In this document: in pieces, positions 22,301 through 31,190 of the stretch
Layout: the number at the start of each line of letters is the position of its first letter
Position numbering within the stretch: the stretch's first letter is position 1
Assembly (NCBI RefSeq): GCF_042466115.1
Contig: NZ_JAXHBQ010000001.1
Location: 2,418,001 to 2,482,000, forward strand
Direction of reading: 5' to 3'
Source of the DNA: SW4 sp042466115
GTDB lineage: Bacteria; Pseudomonadota; Alphaproteobacteria; Rhodobacterales; Rhodobacteraceae
Length of the DNA stretch: 64,000 nucleotides
The notes under the pieces: generated by a model
Seen by the model: only the letters and a program-made list of their open reading frames with translations
What the model was told of the DNA's origin: nothing
Database searches by the model: none
Translations under genes and position numbers: made by a program

Positions 22301-23580
22301 ACCACAAGGTCGGTTACGGTTCCAAGGTGTTCGTCAAGGACGGCGGCAAGATCCTGCGCGGCGACAAGATGTTTGAATGGGATCCCTACACCCTGCCGAT
22401 CATCGCCGAAAAGTCGGGCACGGCCAAATACGTCGACCTTGTGAACGGTATTGCCGTGCGCGAGGAAACCGATGACGCAACCGGTATGACCCAAAAGATC
22501 GTGTCGGACTGGCGCGCTGCCCCCAAGGGCAACGAGCTGGCCCCCAAGATCATTGTTGTGGGTGCCGACGGCGAAGTTGTGGCCAAGGATGATGGCAACC
22601 CCGTCGCCTATACCATGTCGGTCGACGCGGTTCTGTCTGTCGAAGATGGTCAGGAAATCAAGGCCGGTGACGTTGTCGCGCGCATCCCGCGCGAAGGCGC
22701 CAAGACCAAGGACATCACCGGTGGTCTGCCACGGGTTGCGGAATTGTTCGAGGCACGTCGCCCCAAGGATCACGCGATCATCGCCGAAATCGATGGTTAC
22801 GTGCGCTTTGGCAAGGACTACAAGAACAAGCGCCGTATCGCGATTGAATCGTCCGAAGATCAGGACATCAAGGTCGAATACATGGTGCCCAAGGGCAAAC
22901 ACATTCCCGTCGTGGAAGGCGATTTCGTCCAGAAGGGTGACTACATCATGGATGGCAACCCGGCCCCGCACGATATTCTTGCGGTCATGGGTGTCGAGGC
23001 GCTTGCCGACTATATGATCGACGAGGTGCAGGACGTGTATCGTTTGCAAGGCGTTAAGATCAACGACAAGCACATCGAAGTCATCGTGCGCCAGATGCTC
23101 CAGAAATGGGAAATTCAGGACAGTGGTGAGACCACGCTTCTGAAAGGTGAAAACGTGGACAAGGCCGAGTTTGATGAAGCCAACGCAAAGGCAATCAAGC
23201 GCGGCGCCCGTCCGGCAACGGGCGAACCGATCCTGTTGGGTATCACCAAGGCATCGCTGCAGACCCGCAGCTTTATCTCGGCGGCGTCGTTCCAGGAAAC
23301 CACGCGCGTGCTGACCGAAGCATCGGTTCAGGGCAAGCGTGACAAGCTGGTCGGCCTCAAGGAAAACGTCATCGTTGGTCGCCTCATTCCGGCGGGCACA
23401 GGTGGCGCGACCCAGAACGTGACACGCATCGCGACCGAGCGTGACAACGTCGTCATTCAGGCGCGCCGCGAGGAGGCCGAACAGGCCGCCGCATTGGCCG
23501 CACCTGTGGCCGAAGACGTTGTCGGCGGCGACGAGTTCGACTCCATGATCGTCGACACCCCCGAAAGCCGCGACGAATAA
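19333..23580 (+). CDS. rpoC: RNA polymerase beta' subunit
   Basis: 1415 residues, full length. The catalytic magnesium motif NADFDGDQM lies near residue 460. The N-terminal zinc site is CLCGK...CEKCG (residues about 72-92) and the second zinc site CEAEDGVCAACYG is near 880. The trigger-loop and bridge-helix regions (GARGSVTQMKQLGGMRGLMA is split as GARGSVTQMKQL and GGMRGLMA) are intact. It ends with an acidic tail and is followed by a strong terminator, closing the rpoBC operon. Confidence 0.97.
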   Translation: MNQELTNNPFNPLTPAKTFDEIKVSLASPERILSWSFGEIKKPETINYRTFKPERDGLFCARIFGPIKDYECLCGKYKRMKYRGVVCEKCGVEVTLQKVRRERMGHIELASPVAHIWFLKSLPSRIGLMLDMTLRDLERILYFENYVVIEPGLTDLTYGQLMNEEEFLDAQDVYGMDAFTANIGAEAIREMLAAIDLEGEAETLRADLAVATGELKPKKIIKRLKIVESFIESGNRPEWMILTVVPVIPPELRPLVPLDGGRFATSDLNDLYRRVINRNNRLKRLIELRAPDIIVRNEKRMLQESVDALFDNGRRGRVITGANKRPLKSLSDMLKGKQGRFRQNLLGKRVDFSGRSVIVTGPELKLHQCGLPKKMALELFKPFIYSRLEAKGLSSTVKQAKKLVEKERPEVWDILDEVIREHPVMLNRAPTLHRLGIQAFEPVLIEGKAIQLHPLVCSAFNADFDGDQMAVHVPLSLEAQLEARVLMMSTNNVLSPANGAPIIVPSQDMILGLYYTTIEREGMTGEGMAFGSIEEVEHALANGTVHLHAKIQARVTQIDETGNEIVKRFETTPGRLRLGALLPLNAKAPFELVNRLLRKKEVQQIIDTVYRYCGQKESVIFCDQIMTMGFREAFRAGISFGKDDMVVPDTKWALVDETRDQVKDFEQQYMDGLITQGEKYNKVVDAWSKANDKVTEAMMSTISDNGRDENGAENEPNSVYMMAHSGARGSVTQMKQLGGMRGLMAKPNGEIIETPIISNFKEGLNVLEYFNSTHGARKGLSDTALKTANSGYLTRRLVDVAQDCIVREHDCGTERAITAEAAVNDGEVVSSLAERVLGRVSADDVLKPGTDEVLVKQGELIDERTADIIDAANIAKMRIRSPLTCEAEDGVCAACYGRDLARGTMVNQGEAVGIIAAQSIGEPGTQLTMRTFHIGGVAQGGQQSFLEASQSGKVELRNASLLENQAGEQVVMGRNMVLAIMDDNGEELANHKVGYGSKVFVKDGGKILRGDKMFEWDPYTLPIIAEKSGTAKYVDLVNGIAVREETDDATGMTQKIVSDWRAAPKGNELAPKIIVVGADGEVVAKDDGNPVAYTMSVDAVLSVEDGQEIKAGDVVARIPREGAKTKDITGGLPRVAELFEARRPKDHAIIAEIDGYVRFGKDYKNKRRIAIESSEDQDIKVEYMVPKGKHIPVVEGDFVQKGDYIMDGNPAPHDILAVMGVEALADYMIDEVQDVYRLQGVKINDKHIEVIVRQMLQKWEIQDSGETTLLKGENVDKAEFDEANAKAIKRGARPATGEPILLGITKASLQTRSFISAASFQETTRVLTEASVQGKRDKLVGLKENVIVGRLIPAGTGGATQNVTRIATERDNVVIQARREEAEQAAALAAPVAEDVVGGDEFDSMIVDTPESRDE

Positions 23581-23598
23581 AGCGCGTCACATAAATTG

Positions 23599-23634
23599 AA
23601 AAAGGCCCCTGCAATCGCGGGGGCCTTTTTTTGG
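23599..23634 (+). terminator. Intrinsic terminator after rpoC
   Basis: AAAGGCCCC (23601-23609) pairs with GGGGCCTTT (23620-23628) and is followed by a run of T. Confidence 0.9.
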
Positions 23635-23780
23635 GCTCATACCAAACACAACAGGCGATGCTGCAATGGCATAAAGGAATGAGAATGTCTGCAACGAGCC
23701 CATTTTGACTAATGCTGCGAGTTGTACGAATGTCCGCAGTGCGGATTGAAGGATCAGCATTTGGTGAGTAAGACTGATGC

Positions 23781-24101
23781 ATGTCTGTCGTAGTCTTTTG
23801 CCTCACTATTGCACTAGCTCTTAATGCCGTGATCGCGTTTGGTATCGCCTTCTTTTGGCAGGCAAAAGTCATATTCACTGTATTTGGGGTGTCAGACTGG
23901 GAAAGTGCGCATGTTCCGTGGAAGGCTCTGGGCAATCAGAAAAGCCCACAAAACAACTTTGGCCGCTTTATCGCAGGTGAAATATTTCCTGAGTTGCGTC
24001 GTAAGTGGCTTAGGGCAATCGCATATGTTGTGGTGAGTTTCGTAGCACTATTTTTGGTCGTGGGGTTCTTACAGGCCGTCGCTCCAGAATACCTTCCTTG
24101 A
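23781..24101 (+). CDS. Small two-helix membrane protein of unknown function
   Basis: 106 residues. Hydrophobic helices at about 2-27 and 80-100 flank a polar loop with WESAHVPWKALGNQ. Base composition is visibly more AT-rich than the ribosomal genes around it. No family recognised. The start has GGTGAG upstream. It converges on the glycosyltransferase gene. Confidence 0.5.
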   Translation: MSVVVFCLTIALALNAVIAFGIAFFWQAKVIFTVFGVSDWESAHVPWKALGNQKSPQNNFGRFIAGEIFPELRRKWLRAIAYVVVSFVALFLVVGFLQAVAPEYLP

Positions 24102-24208
24102 AGCGATCACTGACCGATACAACGCGGGCTGACCGGTCATTGGTCTAATCTCATTGAACGGCAACTTCGTCCCGCAAAGCCGACACCTTGTATCCGCCTA
24201 TTTCTTAC

Positions 24209-25222
24209 TCACCTCGCGCTGTTCGCTGCGTCCCGGTGTTTCACCCAACGCTCATCGGCGTGATGGTCAACGCCCTGATGCGCGCAAAGCGTTTCAACGT
24301 AGTCCGCACAGCACAGGTGATGAAGCCGCGCCACGTCGGGTAGGGCCATCGCGGCGTCGTGGATAAGATCAAAGCTTTCGGCGTATTTGTAGGCCGTGAT
24401 GTCCTTGAACCCGTTACGATTGCGGGCGCGGTAGAACTGGTCGGTGTAGCGGTCTTTCAGCGCGCTGGCGCTGGGCTTGCCGCGCTTGATGTCAAAGCTT
24501 TCCTCGGAGCGGATCACATAGTGGTTCATCTGTGCGCTGACATGCGTGATCTGGTCGGGCGACAGGTGGTGGATCGGCTGATCTGTCTCGACGAATTTCT
24601 GGATCGGGCGGCCCGCCCCATCAATCCAGCGGTTTTCGGGCAAGCTGCGATCGCCATCAAAGCCGCTGGGCGCATGGGCGTTCAGACGGCGGTAGCGGGC
24701 AGGGGTCTTGAACAATGACTTGAAGGGCATGTTCACGCGCTGGCTTTCGGGGCCACGGCGGCGGAACTGGCGATGCACAAGCCCGTCATGATAGCGCTTC
24801 CAGCCGCCGGCACCGAAACACATCCAGCTAAAGCAGATGCCGGCAACATCAGTGTCGCGGCCCGCCAGGTAACTTTGGATCGTGCCATCGCCTTCGTGAA
24901 GAACCAGGAACTCATCAACATCACAGACCATCGCCCAGTCAGCATCCTGCATCAGCGGATGCGCCAGCCCGGCACGGTGCGCGGATTGCTTGGGCGGTTG
25001 CCGGTCTTCGGGGGTATGGGTGATATGGGTCAGCCAGCCTTCTTCGGCCAGCCGATCCAGCAAAGCCACCGAATGATCGGTGCAATCGTTTGTGGCGATG
25101 AGCACCTCAAATCCCAGCATGCGATACCAGCAGACCCATTCAATGATGAACGGGCCCTCGTTGCGCATCGCACCGAAAACGGTGATCTTTTCTGATCCAT
25201 CGGCCATGCCACAGACAAACAT
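24209..25222 (-). CDS. Glycosyltransferase family 2-like protein
   Basis: 337 residues from ATG 25222 (a second Met five codons later is also possible). The opening ITVFGAMRNEGPFIIEWVCWYRML and NDCTDHS resemble the nucleotide-sugar half of GT-A enzymes (quoted as FGAMRNEGPFIIEW), and DVDEFLVLHEG contains a DxD-type metal site. PFKSLFKTPARYRRLNAHAP is also seen in such Rhodobacterales proteins. The sugar and acceptor are unknown. It is divergent from the EamA transporter, 44 bp away. Confidence 0.8.
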   Translation of the reverse strand: MFVCGMADGSEKITVFGAMRNEGPFIIEWVCWYRMLGFEVLIATNDCTDHSVALLDRLAEEGWLTHITHTPEDRQPPKQSAHRAGLAHPLMQDADWAMVCDVDEFLVLHEGDGTIQSYLAGRDTDVAGICFSWMCFGAGGWKRYHDGLVHRQFRRRGPESQRVNMPFKSLFKTPARYRRLNAHAPSGFDGDRSLPENRWIDGAGRPIQKFVETDQPIHHLSPDQITHVSAQMNHYVIRSEESFDIKRGKPSASALKDRYTDQFYRARNRNGFKDITAYKYAESFDLIHDAAMALPDVARLHHLCCADYVETLCAHQGVDHHADERWVKHRDAANSAR

Positions 25223-25266
25223 GCAATTTCTCTGGCGTCCATCGCCAACCGCTGCTACCGAAAATC

Positions 25267-26163
25267 ATGAACGCCCTTTCAGACAATATGCGCGCCGCGA
25301 TTTTGATGATGCTGTCGATGTCAGCGTTCACAGTGAACGATGCGCTGATGAAGGGCGCGTCCGACGAGGTGCCGTTCTTTCAGGCGATTGCGCTGCGTGG
25401 CATGATGATTACCGCTGTGCTGGTCGTCGTCGCGCTGGTTTGGGGCAACTTTACACTGCGCGCGGCAAGACGCGATTGGGGGCTGGTATTGTTGCGCACC
25501 GCGGCCGAGGCAATTGGCACCGTGCTGTTCCTAACTGCGTTGTTCAAGATGCCCATCGCGAACCTGTCGGCCATTTTGCAAGCCCTCCCCTTGACCGTGA
25601 CTTTGGCGGCGGCCCTTTTCCTGCGGGAATCCGTGGGGTGGCGGCGGTTGACGGCGATCCTTGTCGGCTTTGTCGGGGTGATCATGATCGTGCAGCCGGG
25701 CACGGACGGTTTCAGCATCTATTCCGTTCTTGGTATTGCTGCCGTCATCGCCGTTACCGTGCGCGACCTTGCCGCGCGCAAGTTGACGGCTACTGTGCCT
25801 TCGATCCTTGTGGCGCTTGTCGCCGCTGTCGGTGTAACGGCGGTGGCCCTGGTTGCGGGAACCGGCGAAACATGGGTCACACCAAGCGGCAAGGCCGTCA
25901 TGCAAATGGCCGGTGCAGCGGGTTGTCTGGCTGTTGGCTACATCTCGGCCGTGACGGCGATGCGGGGCGGGGACATCGGTTTTGTTGCGCCGTTCCGCTA
26001 TACCAGCCTTCTGGTCGCATTGATCCTTGGGTTCGTGTTCTTTGACGAATGGCCCAACTGGCTGACGATGCTGGGTGCTGCGATTGTCGTGGGAACGGGG
26101 CTCTTTACGCTTTACCGCGAACGCAATGCGCAAACGCCCACGATCGGCCTGCGCGTCCGCTAG
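25267..26163 (+). CDS. EamA/DMT-family transporter
   Basis: 298 residues with about ten hydrophobic helices arranged as two EamA repeats of five. The motif region LPLTVTLAAALFLRESVGWRR closes the first repeat (PLTVTLAAALFLRE) and APFRYTSLLVALILGFVFFDE matches it in the second (APFRYTSLLVALILG). Likely a metabolite exporter of the inner membrane; the substrate is unknown. It ends 20 nt before the rpsL promoter. Confidence 0.9.
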   Translation: MNALSDNMRAAILMMLSMSAFTVNDALMKGASDEVPFFQAIALRGMMITAVLVVVALVWGNFTLRAARRDWGLVLLRTAAEAIGTVLFLTALFKMPIANLSAILQALPLTVTLAAALFLRESVGWRRLTAILVGFVGVIMIVQPGTDGFSIYSVLGIAAVIAVTVRDLAARKLTATVPSILVALVAAVGVTAVALVAGTGETWVTPSGKAVMQMAGAAGCLAVGYISAVTAMRGGDIGFVAPFRYTSLLVALILGFVFFDEWPNWLTMLGAAIVVGTGLFTLYRERNAQTPTIGLRVR

Positions 26164-26183
26164 CGCATGCAGGCTACCCGCTG

Positions 26184-26212
26184 TTGACACCTTATCCGAC
26201 TCCCCCTATGAA
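26184..26212 (+). promoter_or_regulatory. Promoter of the rpsL (str) operon
   Basis: TTGACA (26184-26189), 17-nt spacer ending in CCCCC, then TATGAA (26207-26212). The expected start site gives a leader of about 220 nt that holds an attenuator-like hairpin. Confidence 0.7.
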
Positions 26213-26245
26213 GCGCGCACTTGGGCTGGGGTAATTCCCGTTTGT

Positions 26246-26282
26246 GTCCAGACATCAAAGTTGAAGTGGTCAAGATCTGGAC
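26246..26282 (+). promoter_or_regulatory. Leader stem in the rpsL mRNA
   Basis: GTCCAGA (26246-26252) pairs with TCTGGAC (26276-26282) around a 23-nt loop, upstream of the terminator-like hairpin. It may be an alternative or antitermination structure. Confidence 0.4.
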
Positions 26283-26313
26283 GCCTTTATTGTCCCGATC
26301 CTCTGTATACCCA

Positions 26314-26354
26314 CCGCACCGTTCCTCCGGTAAGGGAACGACTGCGGGTTTTTT
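26314..26354 (+). terminator. Terminator-like hairpin (attenuator) in the rpsL leader
   Basis: CCGCA (26314-26318) pairs with TGCGG (26343-26347) and CGTTCC (26320-26325) with GGAACG (26335-26340). GTTTTTT follows. It sits between the promoter and rpsL, so it must be read through for expression. Confidence 0.7.
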
Positions 26355-26439
26355 GTGTTATGCGATCGCGTAATGCGAACCAATCGAAACGCGGACCTGC
26401 GGGGCCGCACACATGTGTAGGAACGGGGAACAAAGCCCA

Positions 26440-26811
26440 ATGCCAACGATTCAGCAGCTGATCCGCAAACCGCGTCAGCCAAAACGTAAAGTCTCCAAGT
26501 CGCAGCACTTGGAGCAGTGTCCACAAAAACGCGGCGTTTGCACCCGTGTTTACACAACGACACCGAAAAAGCCGAACTCGGCCATGCGTAAGGTTGCCAA
26601 AGTGCGCCTGACAAATGGTTTTGAGGTCATCAGCTACATCGGCGGCGAAAGCCACAACCTTCAGGAGCACTCTGTGGTTCTGATCCGTGGCGGCCGTGTA
26701 AAAGACCTTCCCGGTGTGCGTTACCACATCCTGCGCGGTGTTCTGGATACTCAGGGCGTCAAAGACCGTAAGCAACGTCGTTCGAAGTACGGCGCGAAGC
26801 GTCCGAAGTAA
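26440..26811 (+). CDS. rpsL: 30S ribosomal protein S12
   Basis: 123 residues from ATG 26440 (MPTIQQLIRKPRQPKRK), the standard length. S12 monitors codon-anticodon pairing. The decoding-site loops TPKKPNSAMRKVAKVRLTNG (near residues 40-59) and KDLPGVRYHILRG (near 87-99) are wild type, so streptomycin resistance at those lysines is not indicated. First gene of the str operon. Confidence 0.97.
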   Translation: MPTIQQLIRKPRQPKRKVSKSQHLEQCPQKRGVCTRVYTTTPKKPNSAMRKVAKVRLTNGFEVISYIGGESHNLQEHSVVLIRGGRVKDLPGVRYHILRGVLDTQGVKDRKQRRSKYGAKRPK

Positions 26812-26823
26812 GGAAAAGATAGC

Positions 26824-27294
26824 ATGTCACGTCGTCACGCCGCTGAAAAACGCGAGATCCTGCCCGACGCCAAGTTTGGCGATAAGGTACTGACCAAATT
26901 CATGAACAACCTGATGGTTGACGGTAAGAAATCCGTCGCCGAACGGATCGTTTACAACGCATTCGACCGCGTTGAAGAAAAACTGAAAAAGTCTCCGCTG
27001 GAAGTCTTCCACGAGGGTCTTGATCTGATCAAACCATCCGTCGAAGTGCGTTCGCGCCGCGTAGGTGGTGCAACCTATCAGGTGCCCGTCGAAGTTCGCC
27101 CTGAACGCCGCGAAGCCCTGGCGATCCGCTGGTTGATTGCCGCCGCGAAAAAGCGCAACGAAAACACGATGGAAGAACGCCTTGCCGGTGAAATGCTCGA
27201 TGCAGTCAACGGCCGCGGCACCGCCGTGAAAAAGCGCGAAGACACCCACAAAATGGCCGACGCGAACAAAGCGTTCAGCCACTACCGCTGGTAA
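26824..27294 (+). CDS. rpsG: 30S ribosomal protein S7
   Basis: 156 residues. S7 nucleates assembly of the 30S head and lies at the E and P sites. The start MSRRHAAEKREILPDAKFGD and the rRNA-binding VRSRRVGGATYQVPVEVRP are typical. In enterobacteria S7 represses the str mRNA; nothing in the short rpsL-rpsG gap shows that here. Confidence 0.97.
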   Translation: MSRRHAAEKREILPDAKFGDKVLTKFMNNLMVDGKKSVAERIVYNAFDRVEEKLKKSPLEVFHEGLDLIKPSVEVRSRRVGGATYQVPVEVRPERREALAIRWLIAAAKKRNENTMEERLAGEMLDAVNGRGTAVKKREDTHKMADANKAFSHYRW

Positions 27295-27309
27295 GAGGAA
27301 AGCACCAAA

Positions 27310-29437
27310 ATGGCACGCGATTATCCCCTCGCACGTTACCGCAACTTTGGCATCATGGCGCACATCGACGCGGGTAAGACCACCTGCTCGGAACGTATCC
27401 TTTTCTACACCGGCAAGTCCCACAACATCGGCGAAGTCCACGACGGCGCAGCAACGATGGACTGGATGGAGCAGGAACAGGAACGTGGCATCACGATTAC
27501 CTCGGCTGCGACAACAACTTTCTGGCAGCGTCAGGAAGAACCGACCGCCGATGCGACGTCGGACACCAAGTTCCGCATGAACATCATCGACACCCCCGGC
27601 CACGTTGACTTCACAATCGAAGTTGAACGTTCGCTGGCTGTGCTTGACGGCGCGGTTGCCGTTCTGGACGCCAACGCCGGTGTTGAACCGCAGACCGAAA
27701 CCGTGTGGCGTCAGGCTGACCGCTACAAGGTGCCGCGCATCGTGTTCGTCAACAAGATGGACAAGATCGGCGCTGACTTCTTCAACTGCGTTCACATGAT
27801 CAAGGACCGCACAGGTGCCACACCCGCACCGATCCAGATCCCGATCGGGGCCGAGACCGAGCTGGAAGGCATGGTCGATCTGGTCACGATGAAAGAATGG
27901 GTCTGGGCTGGTGAAGACCTTGGTGCATCTTGGGAACAGCGTGAAATTCGGGACAGCCTCAAGGAGCAGGCTGCCGAATGGCGCGCCAAGCTGATCGAAA
28001 CCGCCGTTGAAATGGACGACGATGCGATGGAAAACTACCTCATGGACGGCGCCGAGCCTTCCGTTGAGGAACTGCGCACGCTGATCCGCAAGGGCACGCT
28101 GGCCATCAAGTTCATCCCTGTGCTTTGTGGTTCGGCATTCAAGAACAAGGGCGTGCAGCCTTTGTTGAACGCCGTGATCGACTATCTGCCCAGCCCGCTG
28201 GACGTTGTCGATTACATGGGCTTCAAACCCGGTGACGAAACCGAAACACGTGACATCCCGCGCCGTGCGGATGATGACATGGCGTTTTCGGGCCTTGCCT
28301 TCAAAATCATGAACGACCCTTTTGTCGGCTCGCTGACCTTCACGCGCATCTATTCGGGCGTGCTCAAGAAGGGCGACACGATGCTCAACTCTACCAAAGG
28401 CAAGAAAGAGCGCGTGGGCCGGATGATGATGATGCACTCGATCAACCGCGAGGAAATCGAAGAAGCATTTGCCGGCGACATTATCGCGCTTGCAGGTCTC
28501 AAGGACACGACAACAGGGGATACCCTGTGCGACGACAAAGACCCCGTTGTTCTGGAAACGATGACGTTCCCCGATCCGGTTATCGAAATCGCCGTTGAGC
28601 CCAAGACCAAAGCCGACCAAGAGAAAATGTCGCAGGGTCTGGCCCGTCTGGCCGCCGAAGATCCGTCGTTCCGCGTGGAAACCGATCTGGAATCAGGTCA
28701 GACCATCATGAAGGGCATGGGCGAACTTCACCTCGATATTCTGGTGGATCGTCTCAAGCGTGAATTCAAGGTCGAAGCCAACATCGGTGCGCCGCAGGTT
28801 GCCTACCGCGAAACGATTTCGCGCGAAGCCGAGCACACCTATACCCACAAGAAGCAATCTGGTGGGTCAGGTCAGTTCGCCGAGGTGAAGATGATCATCA
28901 CCCCGACCGAACCGGGCGAAGGTTTCTCGTTCGAAAGCCGTATCGTTGGTGGTGCAGTTCCCAAGGAATACATCCCCGGTGTCGAAAAGGGTGTGAAATC
29001 GGTTATGGATAGCGGCCCGCTGGCTGGCTTCCCCGTCATCGACTTCAAGGTCGCCCTGATCGACGGCAAGTTCCACGATGTTGAACTCCTCGGTGCTGGC
29101 GTTTGAAATCGCCGCACGTCAGTGGATGCGCGAAGCCATGAAAAAGGCCGGCGCGAAACTGCTGGAGCCTGTGATGAAAGTCGAAGTTGTGACGCCCGAA
29201 GAATATACCGGCGGCATCATCGGCGATCTGACATCGCGTCGTGGTCAGGTGACGGGTCAGGAACCTCGCGGCAACGCGGTTGCGATCAATTGCTTCGTGC
29301 CGCTGGCCAACATGTTCGGCTACATCAACACGTTGCGGTCCATGTCTTCGGGCCGTGCCAACTTTACGATGCAGTTTGACCACTACGAACCGGTTCCGTC
29401 CAACATCTCCGAAGAGATCCAGGCGAAATTCGCATAA
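27310..29437 (+). CDS. fusA: Elongation factor G, frame broken by one extra base near its 3' end
   Basis: EF-G drives translocation with GTP. AHIDAGKTT (residues 17-25), DTPGHVDF and NKMDK are the G motifs. The frame from 27310 ends at 29106 with a wrong tail; the true C-terminus (SSVLAFEIAARQWMREAM onward to ISEEIQAKFA) continues in another frame. The break is at about 29083-29086, where GAAC should be a three-base codon before TCC TCG GTG. Removing one base gives about 708 residues, normal for the family. EF-G is essential, so a sequencing error is the simplest reading. Confidence 0.94.
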
Positions 29438-29524
29438 TTCAGCGGTGGGCAGCGATGCCCACCCATCCCAAAACCGTAACCTGGGCCTTGGCCCACAGCG
29501 ACACAAAAATCTAAGGAGGCCACC

Positions 29525-30700
29525 ATGGCTAAGGAAAAGTTTGCCCGCACCAAACCGCACGTGAACATCGGCACGATTGGTCACGTTGACCACGGCAAGA
29601 CGACGTTGACGGCAGCGATCACGAAGTATTTCGGTGATTTTCAGGCGTATGACCAGATTGACGGCGCGCCCGAGGAGAAGGCCCGCGGGATCACGATCTC
29701 GACGGCGCACGTCGAGTATGAGACCGAGACGCGCCACTATGCGCACGTTGATTGCCCCGGCCACGCCGACTATGTGAAGAACATGATCACGGGTGCGGCG
29801 CAGATGGACGGCGCGATCCTGGTTGTGAACGCCGCTGACGGCCCGATGCCGCAAACGCGCGAGCACATCCTGCTGGGCCGCCAGGTGGGCATTCCCTACA
29901 TGGTCGTTTACATGAACAAGGTCGATCAGGTTGACGACGAGGAACTTCTGGAACTGGTGGAAATGGAAATCCGCGAGTTGCTGTCGTCGTATGAATACCC
30001 CGGCGACGATATCCCGATCATCCGCGGCTCGGCGCTTGCGGCCATGGAAGGGCGCGACGAAGAGATCGGCGCGAACTCGATCAAGGCGCTGATGGAAGCT
30101 GTCGACAGCTACATCCCGACCCCTGCGCGCGCTGTTGACCAGCCGTTCCTGATGCCGATCGAAGATGTGTTCTCGATCTCGGGCCGCGGCACGGTTGTGA
30201 CCGGCCGTATCGAACGCGGCGTTGTGAACGTGGGCGACGAACTGTCGATCGTGGGCATCCGCGACACGGGCAAGACGACCTGCACAGGCGTTGAAATGTT
30301 CCGCAAGCTGCTGGATCGCGGTGAAGCTGGTGACAACGTTGGTGTTCTGCTGCGCGGGATCGACCGTGACGGCGTTGAGCGTGGTCAGGTTCTGTGCAAG
30401 CCCGGTTCGGTGAACCCGCACACCAAGTTCGAGGCCGAAGCCTATATCCTGACCAAGGAAGAGGGTGGCCGTCACACGCCGTTCTTTGCCAACTACCGTC
30501 CGCAGTTTTACTTCCGCACAACGGATGTGACCGGCACGGTTGTGCTGCCCGAAGGCACGGAAATGGTGATGCCCGGCGATAACCTGAAGTTCACAGTTGA
30601 ACTGATCGCCCCGATCGCCATGGAAGACGGCCTGCGCTTCGCGATCCGCGAAGGTGGCCGTACCGTCGGCGCCGGTGTTGTGTCCAAGATCATCGAGTAA
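29525..30700 (+). CDS. tuf: Elongation factor Tu, copy 2
   Basis: 391 residues, in the str operon after fusA. The motifs are the same as in copy 1. A strong ribosome site (AAGGAGG, 7-8 nt upstream of the ATG) contrasts with copy 1, so this may be the better expressed copy. The DNA is identical to copy 1 for the first 806 nt and then differs only at silent sites. Confidence 0.97.
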   Translation: MAKEKFARTKPHVNIGTIGHVDHGKTTLTAAITKYFGDFQAYDQIDGAPEEKARGITISTAHVEYETETRHYAHVDCPGHADYVKNMITGAAQMDGAILVVNAADGPMPQTREHILLGRQVGIPYMVVYMNKVDQVDDEELLELVEMEIRELLSSYEYPGDDIPIIRGSALAAMEGRDEEIGANSIKALMEAVDSYIPTPARAVDQPFLMPIEDVFSISGRGTVVTGRIERGVVNVGDELSIVGIRDTGKTTCTGVEMFRKLLDRGEAGDNVGVLLRGIDRDGVERGQVLCKPGSVNPHTKFEAEAYILTKEEGGRHTPFFANYRPQFYFRTTDVTGTVVLPEGTEMVMPGDNLKFTVELIAPIAMEDGLRFAIREGGRTVGAGVVSKIIE

Positions 30701-30730
30701 AGGGCGCAAGCCCCAAGGCCGATCGAGACT

Positions 30731-30765
30731 AAAAAGGCCCCCGCAGAAATGCGGGGGTTTTTTGC
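30731..30765 (+). terminator. Intrinsic terminator after tuf2
   Basis: CCCCCGCA (30738-30745), GAAA loop, TGCGGGGG (30750-30757), then TTTTTT. It ends the str operon. Confidence 0.95.
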
Positions 30766-30805
30766 TTTTGCAGCGAAGGACAGCATTGAGCCCTAACGGG
30801 ACATA

Positions 30806-30949
30806 GGCGCGCATGCGCCATGCCCGACCTCGGGAGGGGCTCGCGGTTTTGTCGTGGCCGTAGTTTAAAAGTCAAACATACGCTCCATGCACAGCAGAAG
30901 TTGCAATATGCCCTCCCGTGGGGGAGGTCGGGCATGGCGCATGCGCGCC
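30806..30949. repeat. Long inverted repeat with 26-bp perfect arms between tuf2 and rpsJ
   Basis: The arm at 30806-30831 is the exact reverse complement of 30924-30949; both contain GCATGCGCCATGCCCGACC or its complement. Inside, GGGAGGG can pair with CCCTCCC. About 92 nt separate the arms. The gap 30701-31190 (490 nt) holds no gene that I can support. No target-site duplication is visible. Confidence 0.7.
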
Positions 30950-31036
30950 GGTTGCGATTATTGTTTACAGTTGCGCGAACAGGGGAATGTCCACTTCGTC
31001 CGCAATCCGGTCAACGAAGGAAATCCCAAACTCCCC

Positions 31037-31065
31037 TTGCCACACCCGCCGACTCCCCCTATAGA
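31037..31065 (+). promoter_or_regulatory. Promoter of the rpsJ operon
   Basis: TTGCCA (31037-31042), 17-nt spacer ending in CCCCC, then TATAGA (31060-31065). Leader about 120 nt. Confidence 0.7.
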
Positions 31066-31190
31066 ACCCAAATCCAACGAGGGTGCGCCGCGGCGTGCCC
31101 TTTTCCGTTGGACCAAACGACGCGACGAGGGTGCCGGATGAGCCGCTGTCCTCCTCTCCGTTGAGATCCCAAAGACAAGGGATATGCATC

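Noticed and set aside
29078..29437. A separate gene starting at 29078
   Set aside because: It is the C-terminal part of EF-G displaced by an indel, not an independent gene.
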